A DNA stretch of 64,000 nucleotides from CAYWRZ01 sp964460845 (GCA_964460845.1 CAYWRZ010000003.1:224107-288106), one strand, 5' to 3'. Counted from the first letter of the stretch, positions 9,399-18,225 are shown. Translations and numbers: made by a program. Notes: generated from the letters alone by a model not told the origin.

Positions 9399-9445
9399 GG
9401 GCTGTGTTCTTTTTTTGAGGTTCTAAAAAATGAGTTGTCTGGGTT

Positions 9446-10603
9446 TTATTCGGTCCAGGACTTGTAATACTTGCCATCGTCTATGCGCATGGCTTCTTCG
9501 GTGACCATCAGCGGACGGAAGGTGTCGATCATCACGGCAAGCTCTTGTGTTTCGGTTTGCCCGATGCTGCGTTCCATTGCTCCCGGCGCAGGGCCGTGCG
9601 GAATACCTTTCGGGTGCAGGGTGATGTGGCCCTGTTCGATGTTGTTCCGGCTCATAAAGTCACCGTCCACGTAATACAGCACTTCATCGCTGTCGATGTT
9701 GCTGTGGTTGTAGGGTGCGGGAATGGAGTCGGGGTGATAATCGTACAGGCGCGGACAGAAAGAACAGATCACGAAAGCACCTGTTTCGAAGGTTTGATGC
9801 ACGGGTGGGGGTTGGTGTACCCTTCCTGTGATGGGTTCGAAATTGTGGATCGAGAATCCGTAAGGGAAATTGTAGCCGTCCCATCCTACCACATCGAAGG
9901 GATGCGTGGCATACACTACTTCATGGATATGGCCTTCTTTTTTGATTTTGATCACAAAGTCGCCTTTTTCATCGAAAGTTTCGAGCTCGGTGGGCAGCTT
10001 GAGGTCGCGTTCGCAGAAAGGAGAGTGTTCGAGCAGTTGGCCAAAGCTGTTGCGGTACCTTTTGGGGGTGTAAATGGGATGGATCGATTCCAAATAGAGC
10101 AGACGGTTGTCTGTGGTGTCAAATTCTATCTGGTAAATCATACCGCGTGGAATGATGAGGTAATCGCCGTATTCGAAGGGAATATTCCCCATGAAAGTGC
10201 GGAGCTTACCGCTGCCTTTGTGGACAAAGATCATTTCATCGGCATCGGCATTTTTGTAGAAATACTGCGTAAGCGATTGGGTGGGCGCGGCCAGCCCTAT
10301 CAGCACATCGTTATTGACCAGCAAGAGCTTGCGGCTTTCTAAAAAATCGCTGGCCGGAGCTACGTCAAAGCCTTTGAGCAGCATCGATTTGATGTTGTGC
10401 GCTTCGGCGATTTTGGGTGCAACGCTATACGAGCGGAGTATTTCTTTCACCTGCGTAGGACGGTGCACGTGGTACAGCAACGACGACATTCCGCTGAAGC
10501 CTTCTGTGCCGAAAAGCTGCTCGTAAGCCAGCCGATCGCCCGAGGGGCGGAAAACCGTGTGCCGTTTGGCGGGTATGTTTCCGAGTTTATGGTAAACAGG
10601 CAT
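9446..10603 (-). CDS. hmgA: Homogentisate 1,2-dioxygenase
   Basis: A 385-residue cupin dioxygenase that opens the ring of homogentisate to give maleylacetoacetate. The N-terminus PVYHKLGNIPAKRHTVFR is typical of the bacterial enzyme, as are FVHKGSGKLRTFMGNIPFEYGDYLIIPRG and WDGYNFPYGFSIHNFEPI. Likely iron ligands are His300 and Glu307 in HSNIDSDEVLYY and His336 in GIPHGP, by analogy with the family. First gene of a two-gene operon with hppD. A candidate promoter lies about 170 nt upstream, leaving a long leader with two palindromes. Confidence 0.95.
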   Translation of the reverse strand: MPVYHKLGNIPAKRHTVFRPSGDRLAYEQLFGTEGFSGMSSLLYHVHRPTQVKEILRSYSVAPKIAEAHNIKSMLLKGFDVAPASDFLESRKLLLVNNDVLIGLAAPTQSLTQYFYKNADADEMIFVHKGSGKLRTFMGNIPFEYGDYLIIPRGMIYQIEFDTTDNRLLYLESIHPIYTPKRYRNSFGQLLEHSPFCERDLKLPTELETFDEKGDFVIKIKKEGHIHEVVYATHPFDVVGWDGYNFPYGFSIHNFEPITGRVHQPPPVHQTFETGAFVICSFCPRLYDYHPDSIPAPYNHSNIDSDEVLYYVDGDFMSRNNIEQGHITLHPKGIPHGPAPGAMERSIGQTETQELAVMIDTFRPLMVTEEAMRIDDGKYYKSWTE

Positions 10604-10643
10604 AAGATTCGGTTAAAAAAGTTGAACGAACAAGCGTTGAATA

Positions 10644-10666
10644 GGGTCATAACCCTGTAAAACAGG
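10644..10666 (-). promoter_or_regulatory. Two overlapping palindromes in the hmgA leader
   Basis: GGGT-CATA-ACCC (10644-10655) overlaps a perfect 5-bp inverted repeat CCTGT-AAA-ACAGG (10654-10666), about 40 nt before the hmgA start. They may form alternative hairpins in the mRNA or be an operator for a tyrosine-responsive regulator. Function inferred only from position. Confidence 0.35.
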
Positions 10667-10769
10667 CATAAGCTGTCTTGCGGCCGGGTTCATTCCGGAT
10701 TACGCTTGGTGATGCGCTTCAGGTTTGTGTACTGAAACCGTGAAGAAGTGTAAAGGGGCCGCATAGCTA

Positions 10770-10777
10770 CAAATGTA
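10770..10777 (-). promoter_or_regulatory. Candidate -7 box of hmgA-hppD operon
   Basis: On the minus strand the sequence reads TACATTTG (TAnnTTTG), with a TTG 20 nt upstream (complement of CAA at 10798-10800). Predicted start near 10763, giving a leader of about 160 nt. Confidence 0.45.
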
Positions 10778-10806
10778 AAAAACGGGCAGGGCAAATGCAA
10801 GCCTGA

Positions 10807-11877
10807 TTAAGGCTCTTCGGGTGTTTTCTGCAAGCGGATAATTTCGCCCAAATTGGGGCGCAGACGACTTTTAAACACCGCATGGGCATGTAGCTTGCGC
10901 GCGCCCCGGCGCAAATTTTTCTGTGCTTCTTCGGGCATCAGCGCAATATCCTTGCAGGTTGGTGTACAGCAGCCATTGTACAATTCACGGCAGTTGTCGC
11001 ACTGGATAAAGAGCAGGTGGCAATCGTCGTTACGGCAATTGGTATGGTTGTCGCAGGGAGCGCCGCATTGGTGGCAGGAGGCAATCACGTCGTCGGTAAT
11101 ACGCTCGCCCATGCGCTGGTCAAAGACAAAGTTTTTGCCGATAAAACGGGAAGGCAGGTTTTCATTTTTCAACTGACGCACGTAGTCGATAATACCACCA
11201 TGCAGTTGGTTCACGTCTTTAAACCCGTGGTGGCGCAGGTAAGCGCTGGCTTTTTCACAACGGATGCCACCGGTGCAGTAGAGCAGCACCTTTTGCTCCT
11301 CTTTCCCTTTAAGCTCATCGAGCACCATAGGAAGCTCTTCTTTGAAAGTATCGGCCGGCGGACAGATAGCGCCTTCAAAACGCCCCACTTCGCTTTCGTA
11401 ATGGTTGCGCATATCGACCACGATAGTGTCGGGTTGGTTGAGTGCTTCGTTAAATTCGCGGGCCGAGAGGTGCGTGCCTACGTTGGTGACATCGAATGCG
11501 CTGTCGTCGAGTCCGTCGGCTACGATTTTATGCCGCACCTTTACGATAAGCTTCAGAAAAGATTTGCCATCGTCTTGTACCGCGATTTTGAACGGAATAT
11601 CGCGAAATTCCTCGCGCGCGAAAAGTTTTTCGCGAAACGTATCAAGGTGGTGTTCGGGTACGCTCAACTGGGCGTTAATACCTTCTTTGGCCAGGTAGAT
11701 GCGTCCGAGCACACCCAGCTCCTGCCATTCGGCATAAAGCGTATCGCGCAGCATGTCGGGCTCGTTGAGGATGACATACCGGTAAAAGGAAAACGTAATG
11801 CGCCTGAAAGGTTCGGCTTCGAGCTGGCGCAATAAAGTGGCTTTGTCGTATTTGTTGTGAAGGGCCATATTTTGCAT
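10807..11877 (-). CDS. trhO: Rhodanese-family tRNA uridine-5-oxyacetic acid hydroxylase TrhO
   Basis: A 356-residue member of the YceA/TrhO (UPF0176) family, which hydroxylates U34 of tRNA in an oxygen-dependent way. An N-terminal ferredoxin-like domain (KEGINAQLSVP) is followed by a rhodanese domain with the loop CTGGIRC (Cys201 to Cys207). The C-terminus carries a cysteine-rich segment (CHQCGAPC...NCRNDDC...CDNC...CCTPTC) that probably binds metal, as in the longer family members. The start may be the first ATG or the one three codons later; a -7 box lies just upstream. Expressed alone on this strand. Confidence 0.93.
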   Translation of the reverse strand: MQNMALHNKYDKATLLRQLEAEPFRRITFSFYRYVILNEPDMLRDTLYAEWQELGVLGRIYLAKEGINAQLSVPEHHLDTFREKLFAREEFRDIPFKIAVQDDGKSFLKLIVKVRHKIVADGLDDSAFDVTNVGTHLSAREFNEALNQPDTIVVDMRNHYESEVGRFEGAICPPADTFKEELPMVLDELKGKEEQKVLLYCTGGIRCEKASAYLRHHGFKDVNQLHGGIIDYVRQLKNENLPSRFIGKNFVFDQRMGERITDDVIASCHQCGAPCDNHTNCRNDDCHLLFIQCDNCRELYNGCCTPTCKDIALMPEEAQKNLRRGARKLHAHAVFKSRLRPNLGEIIRLQKTPEEP

Positions 11878-11897
11878 GAATATGGAGTTAGAAGATG

Positions 11898-11905
11898 CAA
11901 ATTTA
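11898..11905 (-). promoter_or_regulatory. Candidate -7 box of trhO
   Basis: The minus strand reads TAAATTTG, a full TAnnTTTG match, 20 nt before the first trhO ATG. No clear TTTG element at the usual distance. Confidence 0.4.
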
Positions 11906-11943
11906 CCAAACTTTTACCGTCTGGCGAGCGCAGCCATTAATCC

Positions 11944-12933
11944 ATGCAGAAAAAAACTATTTTTAGCCCCAAAATAGAACAGATGGCAGCTACCGAAAAA
12001 ATACTCGTGATAGGATCGCGCGGACAGATTGGAACCGAACTGGTTGAAGCGCTTCGTAAGCTATACGGCACTTCGCAGGTTATTGCCTGCGACCTGAAAG
12101 CGAACGATAGCGGAGAAGAATACTACGAGCAGTTGGATGTGCTGGATAAAGCCCGTTTGGGCGAAATTGTCAGAAAACACGGAGTTACGCAAGTTTACCT
12201 GCTGGCGGCTTTACTTTCTGCCACTGCCGAAAAAAACCCTGCATTTGGATGGGAGCTCAACATGAACAGCCTTTTTCATGTATTGGAGCTGGCCCGCGAG
12301 AAGATTATCCGTAAAGTTTACTGGCCCAGCTCGATAGCCGTGTTCGGCCCTACTACACCCAGGTTAGGTACGCCCCAGCATACTGTGATGGAACCCGTTA
12401 CTGTGTACGGTATCAGCAAGCAGGCGGGGGAGCGTTGGTGCGAATATTATTTTCAGAAATACGGCGTAGATGTAAGAAGCTTGAGGTACCCGGGACTTAT
12501 AGGATACAAATCCTTACCGGGCGGCGGTACCACCGATTATGCCGTAGATATTTTTCATCAGGCGCTCAAAACGGGCAGTTACGAATGTTTCCTTTCGGAA
12601 AACACCTTGTTGCCCATGATGTACATGGAAGATGCTATCCGTGCGACGATCGAAATAATGCAGGCCGATGCCGATCGGATCAGCATTCGTTCGAGCTATA
12701 ATTTGGCCGGACTCAGCTTTACCCCCGATCAGTTGGCTGCGGCTATTCGCGTGCATATTCCCGAATTCAGGATTAGCTATGCCCCTGATTTTCGTCAGGC
12801 TATTGCCGATAGCTGGCCGCAGGTGATAGACGACAGCGTGGCGCACCGCGACTGGGGCTGGAAACCCGAAACCAATTTGGAAAAGATGGTGGAAAGCATG
12901 TGGCGTAATTTGCGTGAGCAGGTAAAACATTAA
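11944..12933 (+). CDS. tdh: SDR-type L-threonine 3-dehydrogenase (NAD-dependent epimerase family)
   Basis: An extended short-chain dehydrogenase. The Rossmann motif is IGSRGQIGTELVEAL and the catalytic pair is Tyr and Lys in VYGISK. The combination SIAVFGPTTPR...MEPVTVYGISKQAGERWCEYYFQKYGVDVRSLRYPGLI marks the SDR-type L-threonine dehydrogenases, which oxidise threonine to 2-amino-3-oxobutyrate on the way to glycine, rather than sugar epimerases. An internal ATG at 11983 (MAATEKILVIG) would give a more typical 316-residue protein; the longer N-terminus is not conserved-looking. No kbl partner is adjacent. Confidence 0.88.
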   Translation: MQKKTIFSPKIEQMAATEKILVIGSRGQIGTELVEALRKLYGTSQVIACDLKANDSGEEYYEQLDVLDKARLGEIVRKHGVTQVYLLAALLSATAEKNPAFGWELNMNSLFHVLELAREKIIRKVYWPSSIAVFGPTTPRLGTPQHTVMEPVTVYGISKQAGERWCEYYFQKYGVDVRSLRYPGLIGYKSLPGGGTTDYAVDIFHQALKTGSYECFLSENTLLPMMYMEDAIRATIEIMQADADRISIRSSYNLAGLSFTPDQLAAAIRVHIPEFRISYAPDFRQAIADSWPQVIDDSVAHRDWGWKPETNLEKMVESMWRNLREQVKH

Positions 12934-13000
12934 TGCTTTACGCCGTTTTACCGGAAGTTTTATTTTACAGCCTTTCGTTCTACCCTCTGTAAATTCTCGT

Positions 13001-13008
13001 TATTTTTG
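13001..13008 (+). promoter_or_regulatory. Candidate -7 box of cysS
   Basis: TATTTTTG fits TAnnTTTG and ends only 4 nt before the cysS ATG, so the predicted transcript would be leaderless or nearly so. The -33 region is weak (TTTCG). Confidence 0.4.
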
Positions 13009-13012
13009 AAAA

Positions 13013-14488
13013 ATGACACAAGCGCTTTACCTCTATAATACCCTCACCCGTAAGAAAGAACGTTTCGAACCGCTTAATCCGCCCTATGTGGGGATGTATG
13101 TGTGTGGACCTACCGTTTACAGCAATGTACATTTGGGCAATGTGCGTACTTTTCTCACGTTCGACATCGTGTTTCGTTACCTAACCTTTATCGGGTACAA
13201 AGTGCGGTATGTGCGTAACATTACCGATGTGGGTCATTTGGTGGACGATGCCGATCACGGAGAAGATAAAATAGCGCGTAAAGCCCGTTTGGAAAATAAG
13301 GAGCCGATGGAGGTCGTGCAGCTTTATACCAACGACTTTCACCGGGTTACCGAGCGTTTTAACCTGCATTCGCCGAGCATAGAGCCTACGGCTACGGGGC
13401 ATATCATTGAGCAGATTCGGATGGTGCAGGAAATTTTGGCCAACGGATATGCGTATGAAGTAAACGGTTCGGTCTATTTCGATGTGCTGAAATACAACGA
13501 GGATAAAAAAGATTACGGAATCCTTTCGGGTCGTGTGCTTGACGAGCTGCTTGAAAACACGCGCGATAACCTTGAAGGGCAGGGAGAAAAGAAAAACCCG
13601 TATGATTTTGCGCTTTGGAAAAAGGCTGAAAAGGGGCATATCATGCGTTGGCCTTCGCCCTGGGGCGAAGGATTTCCGGGCTGGCACCTGGAGTGTTCGG
13701 CGATGAGCACGCGGTATTTGGGCGAAACGTTTGACATTCACGGCGGTGGTATGGACTTGAAGTTTCCGCATCACGAATGTGAGATTGCACAGAACGTGGC
13801 CTGCACCGGCGAAAAGCCCGCACGTTATTGGATGCACGGTAATATGCTGACCGTGAACGGGCAGAAAATGAGCAAGGCTTTGGGTAATTCGTTCCTTCCC
13901 GATCAGTTGGTGTCGGGCGATCATCCCTTGCTGGATCAGGGCTATTCCGAAATGACCGTACGTTTTTTCATGCTCCAATCGCATTATGCCAGCACCCTCG
14001 ACTTTTCGAACGAGGCGTTGAAAGCGGCAGAAAAAGGCTATAAAAGGCTGATGGCTGCGGTCGATACATTGGATCGGATCAAAGCTTCGGAGGTTTCTGA
14101 AACTGATATTCCGGCTTTTGTGCAGCGTTGTTACGAAGCCATGAACGATGATTTTAATTGTCCGGTATTGATAGCCCAGCTTTTTGAGGGCGTGCGCATC
14201 ATCAACAGCGCAGCAGAATTGAAGTTGAAGCTTACCGCTCAGGATTTGGACACCTTGAAAAACGCGTTTACGGGTTTTGTGTTTGACGTGCTGGGTTTTC
14301 GTCGCGAAACGGCCGGAGGACAAAATACCGAGCTGGTAGAGGGCTTAATGCAAGCGTTTATTGCGCTTCGTCAGCAGGTAAAGTCTGAAAAAAATTACGC
14401 GTTGGCAGATGCCATTCGTGATCGCCTAAAAGAAGCGGGCATAGTGCTGAAAGACACCAAAGAAGGGGTCGAGTGGAGTTTGGAATAA
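13013..14488 (+). CDS. cysS: Cysteine--tRNA ligase
   Basis: A class I aminoacyl-tRNA synthetase of 491 residues that charges tRNA-Cys. The zinc ligand Cys31 (VCGPTVYS), the HIGH-equivalent HLGN at 40-43, a further zinc-site block (WHLECSAMS...DIHGGGMDLKFPHHECEIAQ) and the KMSK motif at 285-288 are all visible. The C-terminal DALR-like and anticodon-binding region is complete (ADAIRDRLKEAGIVLKDTKEG). Single-copy housekeeping enzyme, cytoplasmic. Confidence 0.98.
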   Translation: MTQALYLYNTLTRKKERFEPLNPPYVGMYVCGPTVYSNVHLGNVRTFLTFDIVFRYLTFIGYKVRYVRNITDVGHLVDDADHGEDKIARKARLENKEPMEVVQLYTNDFHRVTERFNLHSPSIEPTATGHIIEQIRMVQEILANGYAYEVNGSVYFDVLKYNEDKKDYGILSGRVLDELLENTRDNLEGQGEKKNPYDFALWKKAEKGHIMRWPSPWGEGFPGWHLECSAMSTRYLGETFDIHGGGMDLKFPHHECEIAQNVACTGEKPARYWMHGNMLTVNGQKMSKALGNSFLPDQLVSGDHPLLDQGYSEMTVRFFMLQSHYASTLDFSNEALKAAEKGYKRLMAAVDTLDRIKASEVSETDIPAFVQRCYEAMNDDFNCPVLIAQLFEGVRIINSAAELKLKLTAQDLDTLKNAFTGFVFDVLGFRRETAGGQNTELVEGLMQAFIALRQQVKSEKNYALADAIRDRLKEAGIVLKDTKEGVEWSLE

Positions 14489-14662
14489 AGGTGCTTTCGG
14501 TTTGAAAGGAAGCCGCGTTTTTTTGTGCAGACGCCCCACCCTCCACCCGGTTACAAGATAAGCCCCACTCCCTTATCCTCCAAGTCTCTTTTCAGCCATC
14601 CTGAAACTTCGCTTTCCTTTCCCGGCCACCTCCGTTCCGGATTATTGTACCGACATTATTCG

Positions 14663-14670
14663 TAACTTTG
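14663..14670 (+). promoter_or_regulatory. Candidate -7 box of bacilliredoxin gene
   Basis: TAACTTTG fits TAnnTTTG; a TTG at 14645-14647 is 15 nt upstream, a little short. In the predicted leader, GGTGT-GAA-ACACC (about 14697-14709) forms a small hairpin followed by GCCTTTTT. The rest of the 14489-14764 gap holds nothing I recognise. Confidence 0.38.
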
Positions 14671-14764
14671 TAGCATTGAACCCACAGGTTTCGGGTGTGA
14701 AACACCGCCTTTTTCCTGTATTGGTTCTCACGTAGAGTCATTAACTGCATAAAAACACCCCATT

Positions 14765-15175
14765 ATGTATCCTCCCGATTTAGTAGCCCCCATGAAAAAA
14801 GACCTTACCGATGCCGGTTTTACCGAGCTGCTCGACGCGGCGCAGGTAGATGCCGCCTTGAAAGAGGTGGGCAGCGCATTGGTAATGGTAAACTCCGTAT
14901 GCGGCTGTGCGGCCGGTGCGGCGCGTCCCGGAGTAAAGCATTCGCTTGGTCATGCGAAAGTTCCGCAACATCTTTTCACCGTATTTGCAGGAGTGGATCG
15001 CGATGCGGTCGATCAGGTGCGTAAATACACCCTTCCTTACCCTCCGTCTTCGCCTGCGGTGGCGCTGTTCAAAGACGGCAAGCTGGTGCATTTTCTGGAG
15101 CGTCATCACATCGAAGGGCGCAATGCCGAGATGATTGCCGAAAACCTGAAAGCGGCTTACGACGAATTTTGTTAA
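14765..15175 (+). CDS. Bacilliredoxin, BrxA/BrxB family
   Basis: A 136-residue thioredoxin-fold protein of the YphP/YqiW family. The active site is CGC (Cys46, Cys48) in VNSVCGCAAGAARPG, the signature of bacilliredoxins, which remove bacillithiol from modified cytosolic proteins or act as thiol isomerases. Family members are near this length, and the FKDGKLVHFLERHHIEGRNAEMIAENL end is typical. It stands alone between cysS and a terminator; the convergent neighbour is the DsbD-type reductase, another thiol-redox protein, though that may be chance. Confidence 0.94.
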   Translation: MYPPDLVAPMKKDLTDAGFTELLDAAQVDAALKEVGSALVMVNSVCGCAAGAARPGVKHSLGHAKVPQHLFTVFAGVDRDAVDQVRKYTLPYPPSSPAVALFKDGKLVHFLERHHIEGRNAEMIAENLKAAYDEFC

Positions 15176-15193
15176 TCGCTGCGTAGCGAACGT

Positions 15194-15229
15194 AAAAAGG
15201 GGCTGAAAATACTTTCAGCCCCTTTTTTT
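15194..15229. terminator. Bidirectional intrinsic terminator
   Basis: A perfect 13-bp stem (AAAGGGGCTGAAA with TTTCAGCCCCTTT, loop ATAC) is flanked by five A on the left and T-runs on the right. It can end the bacilliredoxin gene on the plus strand and the dsbD gene on the minus strand. Confidence 0.88.
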
Positions 15230-15256
15230 ATGCGGTTTGAAGAAACGAAGGCAGCT

Positions 15257-17701
15257 TCATTCGCTTACGGCGGTCATTACCGGGCGGTATTCTGTGTTAC
15301 CTTCTTTGAAATTTCGGATTCCTTCTTCCAACCAGGTGTGGAACAGCGCAATGGTGCCGTGCTGTTCGTAGCTGGCCGAGCCGTTCATCGTGTTTTCGGC
15401 ATGGTCGAGGATAAGGTACATAGGCTGTGAATTGCTTTGGTAGCGGGTTTTTTGGAGGTCGCTCCATTTTTGTCCGGCGGTTTTTATACTGCGCCCATCA
15501 AATGCAGAGACGTAGTGTTCTGATTCGGGCAGTGCTGTTTTTTCATCTACATACAGCGAAGCGATCACCACCTCGTTGCGCAAAATTTCGAGCACTTCGG
15601 GAGCCGACCATACATTGTCTTCCATGCGGCGACAGTTGACACAGGCCAGTCCGGTGAAATCGATCAGCAGCGGTTTACCGGATAACCTGGCGTATTCCAG
15701 CGCGTGGTGGTAATCGTGAAAAACCACTAATTGGTGCGGACCGTAAGAAGCGTGTTCGGGTAGCTTTTGGTCGGGCGAAGGGCCGGCGGCACCTACTCCG
15801 TAGGGCGATTCGCTGTAGTGCAGGGGGGGCGGGAATCCGGCGATCTTTTTCAGCGGCGCGCCCCACATTCCGGGCAGCAGGTAAATCACGAAAGAGAAGA
15901 CCGCCACGGCTACCATTAGTCTTCCGGTCGAAATGTAAGACTGTTCGCCGTCGTGAGCGAGGCGTAATTTACCGAGCAGGTAGAGTCCCCAAAGCGAAAA
16001 GATCGCTATCCAAATAGCAAGGAAGAGCTCGCGTTCGAGCAGGTGCGCCTGAATGACGAGATCGGCATTGGAGAGAAATTTGAAAGCCAGCGCCAGTTCC
16101 AAAAAGCCAAGACTTACTTTCACCGTGTTGAGCCATCCGCCCGATTGCGGCATAGAATTAAGCCATCCGGGGAAAATAGCAAACAGCATAAACGGCAGCG
16201 CCAGTGCCATCGAGAAGCCGAGCATTCCCATAAAGGGCCCCATAAATCCGAGGTCGCTCACAATCACCAGCAGGTTACCTATAATAGGACCGGTACAGGA
16301 AAACGAAACCAGCGCCAGGGTGAAGGCCATGAAAAAGATGCCGATGAGTCCTCCGCGATCGGCTTGCTTGTCGGCAGCATTTATCCAGGAGCTGGGCAGT
16401 ACAATATCGAAAGCGCCTAAGAAAGAAAGGGCGAATACGATAAGCAGCACAAACAGCGCGAGGTTAAAATAGATATTCGTAGAAAGCGCGTTAAGCGCAT
16501 CCGAGCCGAAGATCGCGCTTACAGCCAAACCGAGCGATACATAAATAGCGACAATTGAAAAGCCGTAGATGAGCGCGTTGGAAACGGCTTTTTTCCTCGA
16601 CTTGCTCGTTTTCATGAAGAAGCTCACCGTCATCGGAATCATCGGAAACACGCAGGGTGTGAGCAGGGCTACAAATCCGCTGAGGAAAGCGGCCAAAAAA
16701 ATCAGCAGCAGCGAGGTATCTGCTTTAGCGGCTCCATCGGCTTTGGCTTGATGGAGGTTGGCCGGAATGACAAACGCTTCGGATCGTTCGAGCCATTGGT
16801 CGTCAGAAGCGGCCGAGTAAGAAAGGTTTATTTCTACCGAAGCCATTTTGAGAGAGTCTTCGGGCAGCACTTTCAGGCGTTGCACAAAATGAATTTCTTT
16901 GTCGAAGCCACGGAACTTGCCTTTTGCGAACGAGCGCTGCACCGCTTTTTCGGTGTCAAACTGCCACTCGCCTTCGCGGGTAAATCCTTCGGGAAGCCGT
17001 ATATCGATGCGGGTGGGTACAGCAATATTTTTTTCTTCGGGCGAGAGCAGTATCCATTCCGAATCGGGTTTGGCGCTGAGGTCGAGCTCATAAGTAGAAG
17101 CGTCTATTTTTCGGATAAACAGCGACCAGGCTATCGGTTTTTGTTCGGCATCGTGCTTGGGTGCGACGCTCGCTTCAGGGTTGGATTCAGCATCGGAAAT
17201 AGAAGGTGTTTCCGTAAGGGGTTCCCTTTTTTCGGCGCAATCATGTCCTTTCACCGCGAAAGAGAAATTTACATCTTCGGGCGGCAGGCAGGTATTGTCG
17301 TTGCAGGCCATGTAGGTAAGGAAGCCCTTTAGCTCAAAACCGCTTGCCGAATGCAGTTGTATTTTTTGACGGAACACGACCTGTTTTTCGAAATCGAATA
17401 CTTCTATTCCGAACACCTCTTCAAAATGCACCTTGGGAGCGGGTTCTTGCGTGGGACCGAGCAAGGTATATTTCCCGTTTTTTTCAAACTCGAACGAAGT
17501 GGCTACGGGGCCGCCGTCGGGTGTATGTTGCGAATAAATATGCCAGCCGGCATCGATACGTGCGGTAAAGCGTAATTCCGCTTCACATCCGTTTTGTTTG
17601 ATTTCGTAGCTCCACTTCACGGGCTGTTGTATTTGCGCAGTAGCCGGTGGCAGCGGAAAAAGCAGAAAAGAAAGCAGGAAAATCAGGATTCCGTGGCGCA
17701 T
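15257..17701 (-). CDS. dsbD: Thiol:disulfide interchange protein DsbD
   Basis: An 814-residue inner-membrane protein that passes electrons from cytosolic thioredoxin to periplasmic thiols. Start at 17701 gives the signal peptide GILIFLLSFLLFPLPPATAQ. Order of domains: N-terminal DsbD-alpha-like sandwich with the cysteine pair in MACNDNTCLPPEDV; a second beta-rich periplasmic region; a CcdA-like membrane domain of about eight helices with the redox cysteines in LLTPCVFPMIPMTV and FSCTGPIIGN; and a C-terminal thioredoxin domain with CVNC (LACVNCRRMEDNVW). All six redox cysteines are present. A free-standing copy of the alpha domain lies 38 nt upstream. Confidence 0.95.
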   Translation of the reverse strand: MRHGILIFLLSFLLFPLPPATAQIQQPVKWSYEIKQNGCEAELRFTARIDAGWHIYSQHTPDGGPVATSFEFEKNGKYTLLGPTQEPAPKVHFEEVFGIEVFDFEKQVVFRQKIQLHSASGFELKGFLTYMACNDNTCLPPEDVNFSFAVKGHDCAEKREPLTETPSISDAESNPEASVAPKHDAEQKPIAWSLFIRKIDASTYELDLSAKPDSEWILLSPEEKNIAVPTRIDIRLPEGFTREGEWQFDTEKAVQRSFAKGKFRGFDKEIHFVQRLKVLPEDSLKMASVEINLSYSAASDDQWLERSEAFVIPANLHQAKADGAAKADTSLLLIFLAAFLSGFVALLTPCVFPMIPMTVSFFMKTSKSRKKAVSNALIYGFSIVAIYVSLGLAVSAIFGSDALNALSTNIYFNLALFVLLIVFALSFLGAFDIVLPSSWINAADKQADRGGLIGIFFMAFTLALVSFSCTGPIIGNLLVIVSDLGFMGPFMGMLGFSMALALPFMLFAIFPGWLNSMPQSGGWLNTVKVSLGFLELALAFKFLSNADLVIQAHLLERELFLAIWIAIFSLWGLYLLGKLRLAHDGEQSYISTGRLMVAVAVFSFVIYLLPGMWGAPLKKIAGFPPPLHYSESPYGVGAAGPSPDQKLPEHASYGPHQLVVFHDYHHALEYARLSGKPLLIDFTGLACVNCRRMEDNVWSAPEVLEILRNEVVIASLYVDEKTALPESEHYVSAFDGRSIKTAGQKWSDLQKTRYQSNSQPMYLILDHAENTMNGSASYEQHGTIALFHTWLEEGIRNFKEGNTEYRPVMTAVSE

Positions 17702-17739
17702 AAGCGGTTGTTTTTCGGCAAGAGGAGTAAGGGAATTAT

Positions 17740-18225
17740 TTAACGTGAAATACGGTTTCCTGCTACGGAAATGCTGAATTCCACGTCTTCGGGTGGCAGG
17801 CATTTGTGGTCGTCGCAGCACATGTACGTAACGTAGCCTTTTACTTCAAATGCTTCTTTCGACAACACCTGAATACGTTGGGTAAAAGTTACTTTTTGGC
17901 TGAAATAGGCCACTTCAAGGTCAAAATTTTCGTCGTGTTTCCTGACAGCCTCGGGCTCTTGTACCTTGTCGATGAGGCGATAATTCTTACTTTCGGTAAA
18001 GGTGAAAGAGGTGGCAATAGGTCCGTCGCCTTTCAGGTGTTGGGAATAAAGGTGCCAGCCTTTGTCGATGAGGGCGGTCAGTTGCAGCTCGGCTTCTGTG
18101 CCTTTTTTGACTGCCGAAAATTCCCATTTTACGGGGCTATCCGAATTGAAGTGATGGGTTTCAGTGCTTGTATTTCGGACAAAAAACAGCACCAGCAGAA
18201 AAGGAAGTATTGAAATTCTTAACAT
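17740..18225 (-). CDS. Stand-alone DsbD N-terminal (alpha) domain protein
   Basis: A 161-residue exported protein (signal peptide SILPFLLVLFFVRN) that matches the N-terminal domain of the DsbD encoded just downstream almost throughout: GWHLYSQHLKGDGPIATSFTF against GWHIYSQHTPDGGPVATSFEF, and YMCCDDHKCLPPEDVEF against YMACNDNTCLPPEDVNF. The redox pair of DsbD-alpha is therefore kept, with an extra adjacent Cys. It may act as a soluble periplasmic thiol carrier fed by DsbD. It has no membrane or thioredoxin domain. The 38-nt gap indicates one transcript with dsbD. Confidence 0.88.
   Translation of the reverse strand: MLRISILPFLLVLFFVRNTSTETHHFNSDSPVKWEFSAVKKGTEAELQLTALIDKGWHLYSQHLKGDGPIATSFTFTESKNYRLIDKVQEPEAVRKHDENFDLEVAYFSQKVTFTQRIQVLSKEAFEVKGYVTYMCCDDHKCLPPEDVEFSISVAGNRISR

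Noticed and set aside
10603..10669. Repeated ATGCCTGTTT before hmgA as an alternative start
   Set aside because: The upstream copy is not in frame with hmgA and leads to a stop after 18 codons; kept only as a possible leader frame.
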